Assembly (NCBI GenBank): GCA_905221605.1
Contig: CAJNDS010000180.1
Location: 935,001-999,000, forward strand
DNA: 64,000 bases
Origin: Symbiodinium natans
Lineage: Eukaryota > Sar > Dinophyceae > Suessiales > Symbiodiniaceae
Direction: 5' to 3'
A model generated the notes under the pieces. The model worked only from the letters and a program-made list of their open reading frames with translations. It was not told the origin of the DNA and did no database searches. The first letter of the stretch is position 1, and every line of letters starts with the position of its first letter. The translations under genes were made by a program, and so were the position numbers. Of the stretch, positions 10,247 to 23,067 are shown piece by piece.

Positions 10247-13120
10247 TCAGCGACGCTCGCCCAGAAGCTGCAGCAAGAACAAAAACAGCTGAATGATGTC
10301 GACGTAGATGTTGATCGCCTTGTGACAGATGCGGAAGCTCTGGCAATGTCGCGATGCCGGAAACACAAGGTGCATTCAGCTGTGCGGCTGCCATGCAGTA
10401 GTCATCAATACTGAACCTGCAAATCACGCAATCTGGAGATGACGATCAGACCAAGATCACCAAGACCACAAGCTCCAGAGAGCTGCCAGCCTGAACTTGT
10501 TGTGCTTGCCACCAACGATCAGCTGGGTGTCGAAGATGACGTAGAAGGAGAAGACTATAGCTCCAAGACCAGCATAGATCATATTCCTTTGGTGCACATC
10601 ATGTAACAGAGTGTAACCCAGGTACCACTGCCTAGGCTGGGCATTGACATCACCTGAGGGCCTGAGGTGCCGAGGTGCAACACCTGGAAAGCACCAGAAC
10701 CTCATATGTTGACGCGGAATTGCAGAGAAGCTGGGCTCTGCTCGGAGCTCGCGGCTGAAAGTGAAAGCGGCATGCTTTGCTCTGTTTGTATTGTTCTAGA
10801 AGAGGCTGGACCATGATGGCCCTGACCATCCCAACTGGCCCGAAACTCCGAAACAGTCAAGGCTGACTCCAAGGCACTCAGAGCGCCGCACCAGCTGAAG
10901 ATTGACATCACGAGGCCGAACAAGAAAAGGCAGGAGACGAGCGCAAACAGGTACGGCATGAAACCAGTGAAGTCATACCTGGACGAGATCAATTCATACC
11001 CATGGCGTTGGCACAAGTCCCACATGAAGCTCCATTCTTTCTTTCCTGTACTGCAATGTGTGCAGCAAGTGGGCGAGGTTTGGAGGGCAAAGAGGGAGAG
11101 CGCCAGCACCAGCGCAGCCTGTGTGCCCGCGAACTGCAACATGATAACTGGAGCTCAAGCACTTCCCATTGTAAGACGGAGCCCTCTCAAAACCGCGGGG
11201 CCGTGATGCCCAGAGTCACGAGAACGGACTGGACGGTGTATTGGACACAAATGAAACCTCCGTCGGCCACTATTGTGACCCCAGCCCACAGCATGCAGCA
11301 CACATGTGACATGAACTGCTGCCTGTTGCTGGCACGTGTGTACTGGAAGGGCTGCGAAAGAACAAGATGTCTTGACAAGGAGCCCACCATTACAGATTCT
11401 GCAACTGTGAAGCATAACAACCTCGGTTTTGGAAGGTGGCAAGTCAGCATAGTTTCTTTATTTTCGGGTGGCAGAATCCCTGTGCCAACCCTGGTCCTCT
11501 ACAGTAATCCCCCCCAAATTTTTCTTATGTCCGAAAAGGCTGCAACACAACCGCTGTTGCAAGTGGGCGGCGAATCTCCCCACTAAAGCCGGAAGCGGTC
11601 TACACAGAACACAATGCCATGAAACTCCATGAGCCGACGTCGTACGATGATATACCCATGTCCACACACCCAAACTCCTCACGCTGTGTTTCGGACACAA
11701 AGGTTGCCAATGCAGCAACCATCGACCATCGGTGCAGATCGGAACGCACATGCGCTACCATCAGGCCCCCCTTGCGGCGTACTGGTGTGTACCCTTTCCA
11801 CGGTTTTCAGATCTGTGCAGGATTTCGCGAGCCTAAGACCTTTCGGATGCCTATGAGGCCCTCTCAATGGGCCACGTGGCCCGTTCACGGCGGCCCATCC
11901 CAGTCAGATCGCCGTTACAGTGGCATGTTTCGGAGCAGTGGACGTTCACGAGCAGCAGGGAAGCCGCCAACGAACAAGCTACAACATGACTGGTGCTAGG
12001 GCCGCTAGGGACAGAGGCCGAGGTTCTGATTGCCGAAAGGCTAAAGCTCTGCAAATTGAAGTCAAACCCAACCCAGAGCAACGATTGCAATATCTCGTGT
12101 CGTGCTCGTGCTGGTCAAAAACCACGATCCATGATATGAAGGGTGTTCCAACTTTAAATGGAAGTGTCTGGTAGCATCGAGGCAGGTGAAGCCTACGCAA
12201 GCCTGCAAAACAACCCACCACAAGCTGCCTGCTCTTTGTCAAGTTAGGGAGCAGCATGTAGTTTGTAGGCGTTTTCCGCATCGTATCAGGGCAGCACATG
12301 AAGACGCACATTGTGCCTTGGTGCAGCTAGAAGCACTGCATCGACTGCTTGTCAGTTCACAAGATCTGCTCAGGGCCTAGCTGATTGCCATGACCTTGGC
12401 CAAGACACACGTTGCCGAACAAATAGTTGAAACTGCTGGAAACCAACGCATCATCCGGCCCCTGTGCCCCCCCCCCCCCCCCAGCACCGCCCGCAATACA
12501 CCTCCGGACCGACAGCGTTTTCGTGTCATGCAAACCGGTTCAGGGAGAGTTGAGCCCGACACCCTCAACCCTGTACGGAGCCAAATTATGGAGGGGTTCG
12601 GAGGGTTCTGATAAGGGGTGTGCTCGGGAATGAGATCCTTAACAAAAGCGGGGGGACGGATTACGTGGCAAGGCGGCAAGGCCTTAAAGGAGAAGCTGGG
12701 CACTACAAGCACGACTTCCCACTAAGAATCTGGCCATTGAGACTACCATCAACGATGTCACCAACGCAGGGTTGTACTTCACCTTAGTTCTGGGTAGATG
12801 CGGCTGTAGTGCAGGTAGCCAGCTTCTGCAAGAACTGCATTGAACAATGGTAACCAGCCAAGGAACCAGATTCGCGCCGTAGATGGTGATGAGGCCTTTG
12901 GCGAAGTCAAGAGGACGAACATAGACTGGGCACACTGCTTACTTGAGTATCTCGGAACAATAGCAGCAAGTACTTCCGAATTAACGTAACGGCCTGGCGT
13001 AGGGAAACCTGTCTCTGTTTGCACAATCAAGAAGCTTGCAATGATCGTCGTGATTGTCATCTGGACTCCAAGTATACCGTACACCTTGCGGATGAAGCCT
13101 GAAGCAGGCCGGGCATGAGT
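10247..13120 (-). CDS. Bax inhibitor-1 family / lifeguard (TMBIM) membrane protein
   Basis: A multi-pass membrane protein of the BI-1/lifeguard family, known elsewhere as a calcium-leak and cell-death regulator of ER or Golgi membranes. Exons in gene order: 13120-12943 (SGFIRKVYGILGVQMTITT, TM1); 12782 to about 12725 (VKYNPALVTSLMVVSMA, TM2); about 12312-12250 (RKTPTNYMLL); about 11425-11365 (LLCFTVAESVMVGSL, TM3); about 11265-11200 (VQYTVQSVLVTLGITA, TM4); 11118-11078 (AALVLALSLFALQT); 10978 to about 10900 (RYDFTGFMPYLFAL, TM5); about 10600-10490 (IYAGLGAIVFSFYVIFDTQ then LIVGGKHNK); about 10414-10390 (FSIDDYCMAA); 10318-10247 (AINIYVDIIQLFLFLLQLLG, then ERR and TGA). Order and spacing match the family, about 230 residues. 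The start codon was not found; exons near 13200-13860 may supply the N-terminus. Confidence 0.88.
12467..12482. repeat. 16-base C homopolymer
   Basis: An uninterrupted run of 16 C, within an intron of the Bax-inhibitor gene (G on its sense strand). Confidence 0.95.
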
Positions 13121-13469
13121 CTGCAAAAGCAAAGCCTATCAAGACACCCGTTGCTACCCAAGTCTTCAGACACATACCAGGGCACATGCCTGTCTTTTTT
13201 TGGGTCGAGTTGGGGGACTGCATGGTTCTGCATCTCAGCCTTTACATCAAGTAAGTAAACCAAGTAGCCGTGGCGGACCTCGAGGTCTTGGATGCCGGCC
13301 AACTGCTGGGGGCCTGTTTGAAACAGGTATGGGGGATGTACCATCATGTACCCCAAGCCGCTTGACACCGCCCTCCTTTGACCGTATGTATCGCTTTGGA
13401 CTTTGGACCTTCACCAGCCAAGAACCTGCCTAATCACGGAAGTGTCAAGGCCCGAATTATTGATGAATT

Positions 13470-13862
13470 TCACAATACCCCACGTAAGACACTACTTTTC
13501 TGGCTCCTGCACAGCATATTTGCGTATTGCATACCCCAATCTCTAGCCGCTCTTCCATACGGGCCTTGACATGGAAAAGACCTGAACCCGACACCCCACA
13601 AAGATTCCAATCCCCAATCTGACTTCCAGGGGCCTCCGGTCAGGCTGCTCTGCTCCGTTGCCGCCATGGCCTGTCCAAGGAGCTGGGAGCGGGGCATGTG
13701 CTGAGCATGTGCTGCTGTGCTACCCTCTCGAATGTGCAAGAGCCGGCCGAGCCTCGGACGATTGGGTTCAATATCTGGTAGTTCTATGTAGTTTTTGGAG
13801 TGCAGGGGCTCGCACTTGAGCAGGGGTGGCTGCATGATGCCACTGATAAACTCACCGTTCAA
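13470..13862 (-). CDS. Candidate exon, unknown
   Basis: An open minus-strand stretch whose start looks protein-like (NGEFISGIMQPPLLKC, NYIELPDIEPNRP). It could be a 5' cytosolic exon of the Bax-inhibitor gene or belong to a separate gene. No family is recognised, and the last third looks like intron. Confidence 0.22.
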   Translation of the reverse strand: MNGEFISGIMQPPLLKCEPLHSKNYIELPDIEPNRPRLGRLLHIREGSTAAHAQHMPRSQLLGQAMAATEQSSLTGGPWKSDWGLESLWGVGFRSFPCQGPYGRAARDWGMQYANMLCRSQKSSVLRGVL

Positions 13863-14759
13863 AGCACCCTTGCTCTTTATCGCAGCATCCTCAAACTGCA
13901 GACCGTGTCACAGAGTCGCCAACATGGCCGGCCCACAAGCCACGTCCACGCATACCTCGGCAGATGCATGCTGACACGCGACATCAGGACTCCGGCCCGT
14001 TCACTTTATATACTCAGCTCCCGGCGTTGCCGCCCAACACATCTCATGCACGGCATGGGAGCTGAGTGGGAGCTGAAGCTAACGACAAGCGGGGCTGAGA
14101 CTGGGACTAGCGAGGCTTCAAACATCGACTTGAATTGAATGGCTTGCATATGCCTACTCTACTGTTTGCCATACTACCATGGTATAACTAATAACTGCAG
14201 ACCTGAAGGCGGACTTGCAAGGGTGCCAGCAGCAGCCTCCACTCCCGACATCTCCAGACCCCAAACCCCAAACCTTACAATCCTTCAGGGGCCCAAACGC
14301 GCAAGCGCATGCAAGAGAAGTTAACGTCTTTTGAACGCAGCGCTGCTGGGCGAACGCCGTCTTCAGAGGCAGATGGCTGGTTCTTCAGACTAGAACCGCT
14401 TGACCTAACTCGAGCGAACCGGCCAACTGTTAACAAACAAATGCTCATCTCTGCTCGTCCCACGTTTAAATCGGGCTTTGCAGGTGGCATATGTGGCTCA
14501 TGTTCACGTACTCCAAGCAGCTGGACAGAGAATCAAGCATCCACTGTCAAGCATTATGGAAGCTCAAGTATAAACAAGGTTTTCCTCCAAGACCAATGCC
14601 TTCTTCGGGCAGCTAGACAAGCACATGGGATACCCCAGATCGACTTGTGCGACGTACTGATTGCGCAGCTGCTTTGTGTTCCTAAGAAAAGCGGAAGGGT
14701 AAGTGCAGTGACTTCCGCCTTGAATTCCAAGAGAAATGCGCAGGTTAGATGTCAGAAGC

Positions 14760-15470
14760 CTACTGCAAGCCAAGTCTCGGGAAATACGTCCACTTCGCCC
14801 AGTCTCCAGTCTTTCCCACGAAAACTGCACCAGACTTGTCTCCAGCCAGGGGCTTGTTCCTAGTAAGCAGCATGCAGCAACTCTTGTGGTTTTTTCGGCA
14901 ATGCACTTCCCAGCCCGCCCTGATGCGTCCCAGCCACACAGCTTTGGAGTCGAAGTCAACAAGCGTGTTGCGAACCAGGGTGTAATCATTCACGAAAAGC
15001 TGTGCTGCCTGTGTGGCATCACCTGAGCTCAGAGCAAAACGCCCCTTCAACGGAGCGCCTTCTAAAGTGTCGGGGCCGCATTTGTGTGGGGCCAGGACTT
15101 GAGTGTGCGGGTTCCGCGCTGCATTTTGCATCTGATCAGCAGATGACCTACATAATACCAGATAGATGGGATTGCCTGAACAACAAACATGTGTGCGTGT
15201 GCGTGCGCGTCCAATTTGTTCCAGTCTAGGCACACTTCTCGAGGACCACAGGGCCTGGTTCGCTGGCACTGGCGCAGAGTCCTCGTGCAGGCTGGGAGGG
15301 TACTCTTCCGAAATGTCTCATCGCCCCAAGACATGCCCTCATATTGGGTGCAAGGGCATGCCCAGGACCCTTAGAACCACGGCCTGTAGCGATGTGCAGC
15401 AACTGGTACGAGGGCAGCAAGTCGAAAGCCTGCTCCTGCATACGACCGGACAGCAGGAATGCTAGAGCGA
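14760..15470 (-). CDS. Candidate exons of an unidentified gene
   Basis: Two minus-strand stretches look coding. One at about 15060-14900 reads GRFALSSGDATQAAQLFVND then YTLVRNTLVDFDSKAVWLG. One at about 15470-15300 reads SGRMQEQAFDLLPSYQLLH. They fall between the 5' end of the Bax-inhibitor gene and the stop codon of the galactosylceramidase-like gene, so they may be a small separate gene or 5' exons of the former. No domain is assigned. Confidence 0.25.
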
Positions 15471-15672
15471 AAGCGATTTGAGCTCTGCACTGCTCAGCCC
15501 CAGAGTGTGCATGTCTTCGAGAAGCCAAGGTTCAGGATCCATGTAGCCATTGCGGCTGCAAGGCTGTGCCGACAGGGCTGGGCGGGGCGATCTTGGCATG
15601 AGGCAGCTTGCCGGGGGAGACCAACCGGCCGGAGCCTTTCAAGCTGTGCTGCAGATCCCGCCTGAAACATTC

Positions 15673-18600
15673 TCAAAGTGTCAGCTGCTGAACGACTGAC
15701 ATGGCCTTGGACACGGAGAAGTTGCGGAACTCTATGGGGAACCATCCATTGGCACCGATGGCCGCGAAGCCTCTCACGCTGCATCTCGTTTGGCGCCAAG
15801 GAGACCGCAGGGTGTTAGAGCTGTGGGCACTCTGCCTGTATCCATGTCCCGCACAGGGACGTTCGACAGCAATTGGCGGCCATCAAGAGCACCTTGGGCC
15901 TGCACAGGGTAACTGGATGTCACTGGACAAGCGTTCCTCAGTTCCTCCTTCTTGCTTCTTGCCTCGTTGGATGGGCCAACTTCCAGAGACAGCACGTGCC
16001 ACGTGCTGCCGATGGCCCTTGTCGAGCCAGACGCAATCGGCACCGGGGCGGGTGCGGATGAGCCTGGTGCCACATGCGATGGAACCCAGCTTTGCAACCT
16101 ATCCAGGACTCTACTTGAGAAAGCTTCGTTCGTTCATATTCTTTCTGAGCGAAGGGCCCTGAAGTGCAGGACCAGAGTTCAAGAGCTCCCAGTGCCCATC
16201 ACGATTGATACCTTGGAGAAACTGAGGCTCATGGCAGCACGCAACGCTTTTGACCCATTGGCCTCAGAAGCCTGCAGAACGCCTGTTGACGGGCCGAAGC
16301 CCAAGACGATAAGTTATATCTGGACATGCTGAGACACCAGCGCATGATATGCATCAGAAACATCATTCAGCCACACGGGCCCACCCAAGTAGACAACGTA
16401 CTCTAGTTGTTGTGCACTTGCCAACCCACTTTACCTATCCGTTTTCGAACTTACATCCAGCAGGCAAAAGCGTCGAGCATAGTATCGCATATTGGCAGCC
16501 TTTGCATCGGCTCTATCCGGATGACACTCTGCATTTATCTTGCGGGTGGCCTTTGGAAGCTTTGCCGTTTTCATGCAGCTTGGTACTTGATATGCCCGCC
16601 TACTTGAACATTCTGCTGCACTGGCCAAACTTGTATGGCGAATTCGGTGCTGTCCAACAGGCAACGAGGCTTTGGTGCAGGCTTGGCTCCAGCTGTCGAT
16701 GCCTTTGGAAGGTTCAAAGCGGGTGAGGGTCTCCGCTGAAAACTGTGTGTGGCCTTCGGGACCACCGCCTTCGGAACTACAAACTTGAATGCGACTTCCT
16801 TAACTTGCGCCAGCATCCTGCTGAATCCGTTCTGTCCGGAAACTGTCGATCCAAGTGGGGTGGGGTGTGTTATGCGCACTCTGCAAGCAAGCAGGCTTTG
16901 AGTGCTAAGGTTGATTGGGTTGATTGGGATTGCACGCGACTCTCGAAATTGCTTTTCCTGGTATTTCTGCCCTGATTTGATTATGCTGCCTGTTATTGCT
17001 GCTGCTAATGGATCCATGTTTCTGCCCATCAACTGCTGCTCAAGCCGCATAAGACCACACCGTTCTTCCACATCTGATCCACTCGCGCGCCAACGCACGC
17101 AGCATCTGCAGCTGCTCCATGGGTTGCCACCGGCAGTCTGAACGACACCTGAACCTGGAAACTTCTCATCTTTTGCATGGATGGCAATGATAGAAAACTA
17201 AGCGGCAACCTCAAAAGATCGGCCGCGACTGCAGTTACCGGTGTCATCTCATATCATTCAACAGGAATCTTCTCGAAAACCCAAGGGCCTTAATGTCCTG
17301 CCACTCCCGCATACCAATGAGGGTCATAGGACCCCTGGAACCCTTGTCGGTCCAGCCGATTGGAAGGAGAGGAACCTGACGAACAAGGACGAACATAGAC
17401 AGTTGCGGCATGTTATAGCATGTTGCAGCGACAAACGACTGGCTGCTGCGTTTTGTTTTGTATCTTTTGGCTTTTGGACTCTTGATTTGCTCGTCTCGCG
17501 CATGCCCACATATGAAGGCTGTGCGGCTGCGCCTGCATCATTGCAACTGTCTGAAATTGTGCAGAAAAGCCCGAGGACGGACGGGACTGCCGGACGGAAC
17601 AAACTAAGATGCGGAGATGCGAACAGTTTGTTTTACATTATCGTTGGTTGGTTCAGTTTCGGAGCCTGTGCAGCTGGGACACCATCTGCCGAAGGCTTCG
17701 CTTGCCATCTTCTGCTCGATGGATCTCGAAAGAACCGATCTGATCGGCAAACCATCTGGCATGAAGTGCAATCTGAGGCCCCAAAGGTTTACGAGCCAGT
17801 TTTCACTTCTTCGAAACAGAGTCAGAGAATCTGCAAAGAACATCCAAAACGAGGCCCTGTCACCTGGCATTGCGTGAGTCCTCAGTAGTCTGGAAGTCGT
17901 CCATGTAGTCCAAGGGGAACGAAGGTGACGAGGGTGGAATCCGGGAAAGGAAGGTTCCCTTTCGACCAGTCTTTATAGTGGTCACCGTAAGCATTCCACC
18001 AATTGGTACCTTGATCGAGAACCTGGAGTCCCGGACTTGCACTGTCGAGTGCTGGAACACTGGCGGCTCGGCGTCGTCGTAAGACTCAAAGTTGGAATAC
18101 CTCAACGCAACTTCATTGGGGGAAGCAGTGGCAGCACCAGTTCCGTAGTCCCAACTTTGACGACAACATGACAGAGGATGTCAGAAGCTGTTGCAGCACC
18201 TGTCAGCACCCCGCGAACTTGCAAACAAGATGCCAAACTTGAAGCTCTGGCGGCGCGTGCAAAGAAGGAGCCAGCAAGACTGTCAGCGTCTCCTGATCAA
18301 GTCATGTCTTCCGAAGATGAAGAAGAAACGGAAGAAGCGAAACTTTCCGAAACCAGTCGGCGCTGGCCTCCTCTACCTCGAAGCTTGGCAGCGGGGGCCG
18401 CGTACAGGATGCATGATCACCTGGGCTTCGAGAAGCCACAGGATTTTCGGAGCACTTTGCTCACATCAGACTCAGAACCCGACGTGAGATTTTCACGAAG
18501 TTCATGGTGAAGTTCTGAGACGAGGGATCTACCCAAGTGGCATAATACCCTCCGTGAGGCAGCTCACCCGAGCCAGAACCGTTTGCAAGATACTTCCATC

Positions 18601-21544
18601 CAATCTTTGTGAACTGGGTGACGTGCCTGGGATGCAGCCCAAAACAGACCGTTAACGCCAAAGGCGCCTTGATCGAGCCAACACCAAAGCATATCAGAGG
18701 ATGCCAAGACTGCACTTCCGAGCTGCGCCGTCGCCCAAATGACCGGGTTAACCTCATAGTGACCACTCCACGGCTGTACCGAGGTCATCATGGAGCTGGC
18801 GTACCAGTTGGTACCGTGGTAGTAAGCACCTGCAAAGGAACAGAATGCCATGGGCTGTCAGGCGAATAGGCGACATGCAGAACCCACTTTGAAGAGAGCT
18901 CTCAAAGCACCTACAAGGTTCCACATGATGGAAGATGTCATCCTGGGAGTCGTCGCGAAAGGCCATGAATGAGCCCCCAAACGCTGGAGTTCAAGATAAA
19001 CAAAGACCAAGCATCCTGTTGATGACCCAATGGGAGTTTATCACGCGCCCCCAGCAGGCTGCACCGTTCATGTCATCGTAAGACGAGGATTCCTCCGAAG
19101 CCCAGATCGGCTTGCCCAATTGGTTGCAGGCCTGAGGTGGCCCGCGCTCTTCCGCAGCCAAATTCAGGTATGCTGGAAGAAATGCGCTGGTGGTGCTGGC
19201 TGTTGGCATGCGAGCACTGCTACTGCAAGGCTGCCAGAAACCAAGCGACAGAAAAATCCGCAAAGTCGCTGGGATAGTGCAGACCCACTATGTCCACGGC
19301 ATCAGCATAAGCTTTGTCTTTCAAAAGGTCATTGCAGATGCCCATGTCGCCATCCTTCACTACCAGTTTGGTTCCTTGCAGACAAAGGTAAAACAACAGA
19401 GCCTCACGCGCAAGAAGCGCAACAGGACATCATCGTCACTCGCCTTTTTTTCGCTACCCCATCTTCGGGTGCTTTCCATTGCCTGCAAGTAGCCAGCATA
19501 TCCCGCTTGATTCAAGGTCTTTCTCAGAACTTGCACCTTGGATCGACACAACGGAGCTGCGGCTCAAAACGGACTACGCTATGTCACCATGTTTTCTTTC
19601 CCAGATAACACGGATTAACGTGCGGTCATCACATCGTGTGTCCCTGCATTGGGTATGGGACTCCGTGGTCGCCCCTTCCCACGCTTGAAGCACGCCCAGG
19701 CCATGTCTTTCAGTCAGGATCACGTTCTCATTCGTAGGTCCTAGCTTCTTCGGGCATACTCACTTCCTTCCGTCTCTGCGACAAGTTCAGCGCCAAAGAG
19801 GATGCGAACTGTGCACGTAGTTAGTCTGTGCGTGTGTGCTTGAGCGCGTGGGCTTTCCGATTTCCACCACACCATGATGTGTTTTTTGCATCGGTGACTT
19901 TTGATTTTGTTTCAGCAGGGCCAATAGAGATACCATTCCTTTGGTGTGCCTCAATGTCTGCACAGTTTTTGGCATGAATGATGCAAAGTTGAAGCAGAAG
20001 CACATCGCCATGTATCTCGAAATACGCGGGCATCGATTTCGTCGTTTGGCACGAGTGAATGCCATTGAACCTAATCTACGGGCCACTTACAACAACAAAC
20101 ACAAAATCCAATCCCTGAAGACCTACCAGCCGTCAGCAGATACCACGGTCCTTGTCCGCTGCGATACCGCTTATGACAAAACATCAACAACTAACCCTTC
20201 AGTCAGGGAGCGAAGCTGCTGTCGGATGCCCTTTCGTTCCAGATTCCCAGATAGTCGATATCTAGCCTCGGTTTTGCAGCTGGAGTATGTCAGAGCATGC
20301 ACATGCGACGCCCCTCTAATTAGGCTAGCGAATCGCTCATAATGGCAACAAGAAAGTTACAAGTTGCAGTCTGGCGACCCGTACTCCGACTTCGCGCCAG
20401 AAACCCACTCTGTCAGATAGTGGGCCGTGCGCTCTGGAAACTTAAATGGGTCTCCAGACCCCTCACCGACCCATCCTGGAAATGCCCAAGCAAGCCCGTA
20501 CAACTTGATGTCGGGATTGCGTTTCTTCGCCTGCCAACATCTGCAAGAAAGGCCGTATACACTTCTAACTGCAGCCATGAGACCTTGTTGAAACCTTCGC
20601 GGGCTGCGTACAAGACCAGTGGCTCACACTACAGCCACTTAAAGTCAAGGTGCTTCCTGCATGAGCCACCACCTCAGTCTGTGAAATGCTGGGGTTGTGA
20701 CATGCCTGCCCGGGTTCCTTTTCCGTTGAAGAAGATGAGCATTTGACTCGTAACCAGTGTGGAGGTCGACGGTCTCGCTGTCATGCATGTGGGACGACTC
20801 GGTGCCATCAGTGGACTGCGAGTCGCCGCCGATTTCCACCTCTTCACGCCGCATTGGGATGAAATTTGAAGATGGAACCTTTGGTGGGTGTACATGCCCT
20901 GTAGCCCTCAGGCCTTCAACAGCTGCAACGAGGCTCCAAAGTTGGGAGTGAAGAGGTAATCTAAGATCTGAGAGCGCGAGGGCTCCGCATAGTCGGGAAG
21001 CAATACCTCGCAATGCCAATGAAGCAGCTCTGAGGCTTGTTCTTGTTGGCCGCTTGTTCTTCTTGGGCTGTTGTGTTCGGGGGGAGCGAAGGGCTTCCAC
21101 GGGCTTTTCGGGCTTCTAGGAGACTCACGTGACATAAGCAGAAGCAGATTCATATGATTCATTGGATCCGCGAATTCCATCCTCCAAGGCTCGGAACCGT
21201 CAAATCTGCCACGCGGCTTGGGACAAATGTGACGAATGAGGGACTCATCGTGTGGCCACAAAGACTGCGCACAAGACTCACATAATAGTTCGTCACGAAG
21301 CTTTCCCAGATCTTCCAAGGCACACTAGTTGCACCACCTCCGCTCAAGCCTCCAACTCCATCAAAAGTACTGGATGTGTGCGTTCTATCCACCACCAGCC
21401 TGGGAGGCTCCAAGCAACGGCCCCCAGACTAGACGCAAGTCTGCTTTCGGGCCAGGCAGCTAACTTCTTGACAAGTTGCTCCACCGCTGCTTGCAAGCAT
21501 AGCTGGCAGAGACACAGAATCGCAACATGCCTCCAGCGAGACAT
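15673..21544 (-). CDS. Galactosylceramidase-like glycosyl hydrolase (GH59)
   Basis: Predicted to cleave beta-galactose from galactosylceramide-type lipids in an acidic or secretory compartment. It starts at 21544 with a signal-peptide-like [19 protein letters not shown]. Exons then give [14 protein letters not shown] (about 21400-21327), [20 protein letters not shown] (about 21003-20917), [19 protein letters not shown] (from 20839), RWWLMQEA (about 20670-20646), [18 protein letters not shown] (20530-20376), [14 protein letters not shown] (20266 to about 20210), TVVSADGW (about 20155), [16 protein letters not shown] (about 19315-19260), [12 protein letters not shown] and [13 protein letters not shown] (about 19125-19020), [19 protein letters not shown] (about 18830-18730), [18 protein letters not shown] (about 18620) and [20 protein letters not shown] (about 17980-17900). 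The C-terminal lectin-like part ends [20 protein letters not shown] (15770-15673, TGA 15673-15675). Acid/base Glu (IWNE) maps to 20233-20235 and nucleophile Glu (ASEES) to 19093-19095. Some exons at 16.2-17.9 kb were not resolved. Confidence 0.9.
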
Positions 21545-21769
21545 GGCTCAAGTGCCTTCTCACAACAATCCTGCGAGATGGCCCCGCTGGAGCAGAAAGG
21601 CATGGTACAAGGACGGCAAGTCCAACTTCACTCTCCAAGGTGTTCGGCTCAAGACCTTTCTGGGGCACCTGGTCCACCTTCGGGCGATATCTCTCCTATC
21701 GTTTCTGCTTGTCATGAGACCCCTTCAATAAGCAGGGGTGAGGGGGGTTGTTGTTCCCCCCCCTATTTG

Positions 21770-21910
21770 TTATTCGAACAACAACCCCCCCCCCCCTCTC
21801 CCTCTCATAGAAGGGGGGGAGGGAGGGGGGGGGGGGGGGGAAGAGCAACACAACACCCCCCCCCCCCCCCCCTTGTTCTCCCCCCCCACTTGTTATTCGA
21901 ACAACAACCC
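21770..21910. repeat. Poly-C/poly-G block with duplicated TTGTTATTCGAACAACAAC
   Basis: The palindrome-like TTGTTATTCGAACAACAAC followed by a C run occurs at about 21768 and again at about 21890. Between them are a run of about 18 G (about 21822-21840) and a run of about 18 C (about 21856-21873), able to pair with each other or form quadruplexes. Confidence 0.85.
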
Positions 21911-21926
21911 CCCCCCCTCCTTTATA

Positions 21927-21968
21927 TTACTACTACTACTACTACTACTTCTTCTTCTTCTTCTTCTT

Positions 21969-22002
<34 letters not shown>

Positions 22003-22011
22003 CATTACTAT

Positions 22012-22061
<50 letters not shown>

Positions 22062-22091
22062 ATAATAATAATAATAATAGTACTAATCCTC

Positions 22092-22156
<65 letters not shown>

Positions 22157-22178
22157 GCGACTACTACTACTGCTTACT
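21927..22178. repeat. CTA/CTT trinucleotide microsatellite
   Basis: About 250 bp of nearly pure CTA triplets with a CTT block, an ATA/AAT block and rare variants (CCT, GCG). No gene is supported; the long open frames here are an effect of the triplet repeat. Confidence 0.96.
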
Positions 22179-22184
22179 AGTAGG

Positions 22185-23015
22185 GTTCAATCCAGGTTAA
22201 ACTTTCCTGAAGCCCCCTTTGAAGCCCCCTCTCCAACCCCTGGAAACCAGGAGGGTGGATAAACCAGTTCTGTACTTTTCTGACGTGCAATTGGGGGGGG
22301 GGGGCTGCGCCCCCCCCAACCCCCCCGCTCTCTACTTCTAGAAACAAAAACACTCTCGTCTCTACTCCTCTGATCTTCGAATAATGAAATACAAAAAACA
22401 AAAGAAGATTCGAGGGGGGTAGAATTTAGAATAAATTCCCTTCTCTCCCTTCTCCTCTGAGTGTTCGAGGAATGAAATACGAAAAACAAAAGAAGATTCG
22501 AGGGGGAAGGCTTGGAAGTGCAATTGGGGGGGGCTGCGCCCCCCCAACCCCCCCGCTCTCTACTTCTAGAAACAAAAACACTCTCGTCTCTACTCCTCTG
22601 ATCTTCGAATAATGAAATACAAAAAACAAAAGAAGATTCGAGGGGGGTAGAATTTAGAATAAGTTCCCTTCTCCCTTCTCCTCTGAGTTTTCGAAGAATG
22701 CAATACGAAAAACAAAAGAAGATTCGAGGGGGGGTGGAATTTAGAATAAATTCCCTTCTCTCTCCTCCTCTGATTTCTCAAATAATGAAACACATAAAAC
22801 AAAAAAAGATTCGAGGGGGGTGGAATTTAGAATACATTCCCTTCTCTCTTCTCCCTTCCTCCCACTCCGCATTCTCGCTTCTCCCTTCCTCCCACTCCCT
22901 CGTCTGTGATTTAAAATAAAATCTACTTCTATAAACAAAAATCGTCTCGTCACTACTCCTCTGATTTTTCGAAGAATGAAATACGAAAAACAAAAGAAGA
23001 TTCGCTCCAAGTTAC
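22185..23015. repeat. Degenerate tandem/interspersed repeat array
   Basis: A module containing ATGAAATACGAAAAACAAAA then GAAGATTCGAGGGGG recurs at about 22383, 22472, 22612, 22697, 22785 and 22976 (spacings about 85-190 bp). A longer unit beginning GCTCTCTACTTCTAGAAACA occurs at 22327 and about 22555, about 228 bp apart. Each copy of the longer unit is preceded by a GGGGGG-CTGCGC-CCCCCC hairpin. No coding function is likely. Confidence 0.88.
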
Positions 23016-23067
23016 CATACTGAGAAAACCAAATTCTTCTAGACCGCGTTCGCCTGATATAGTAGAT

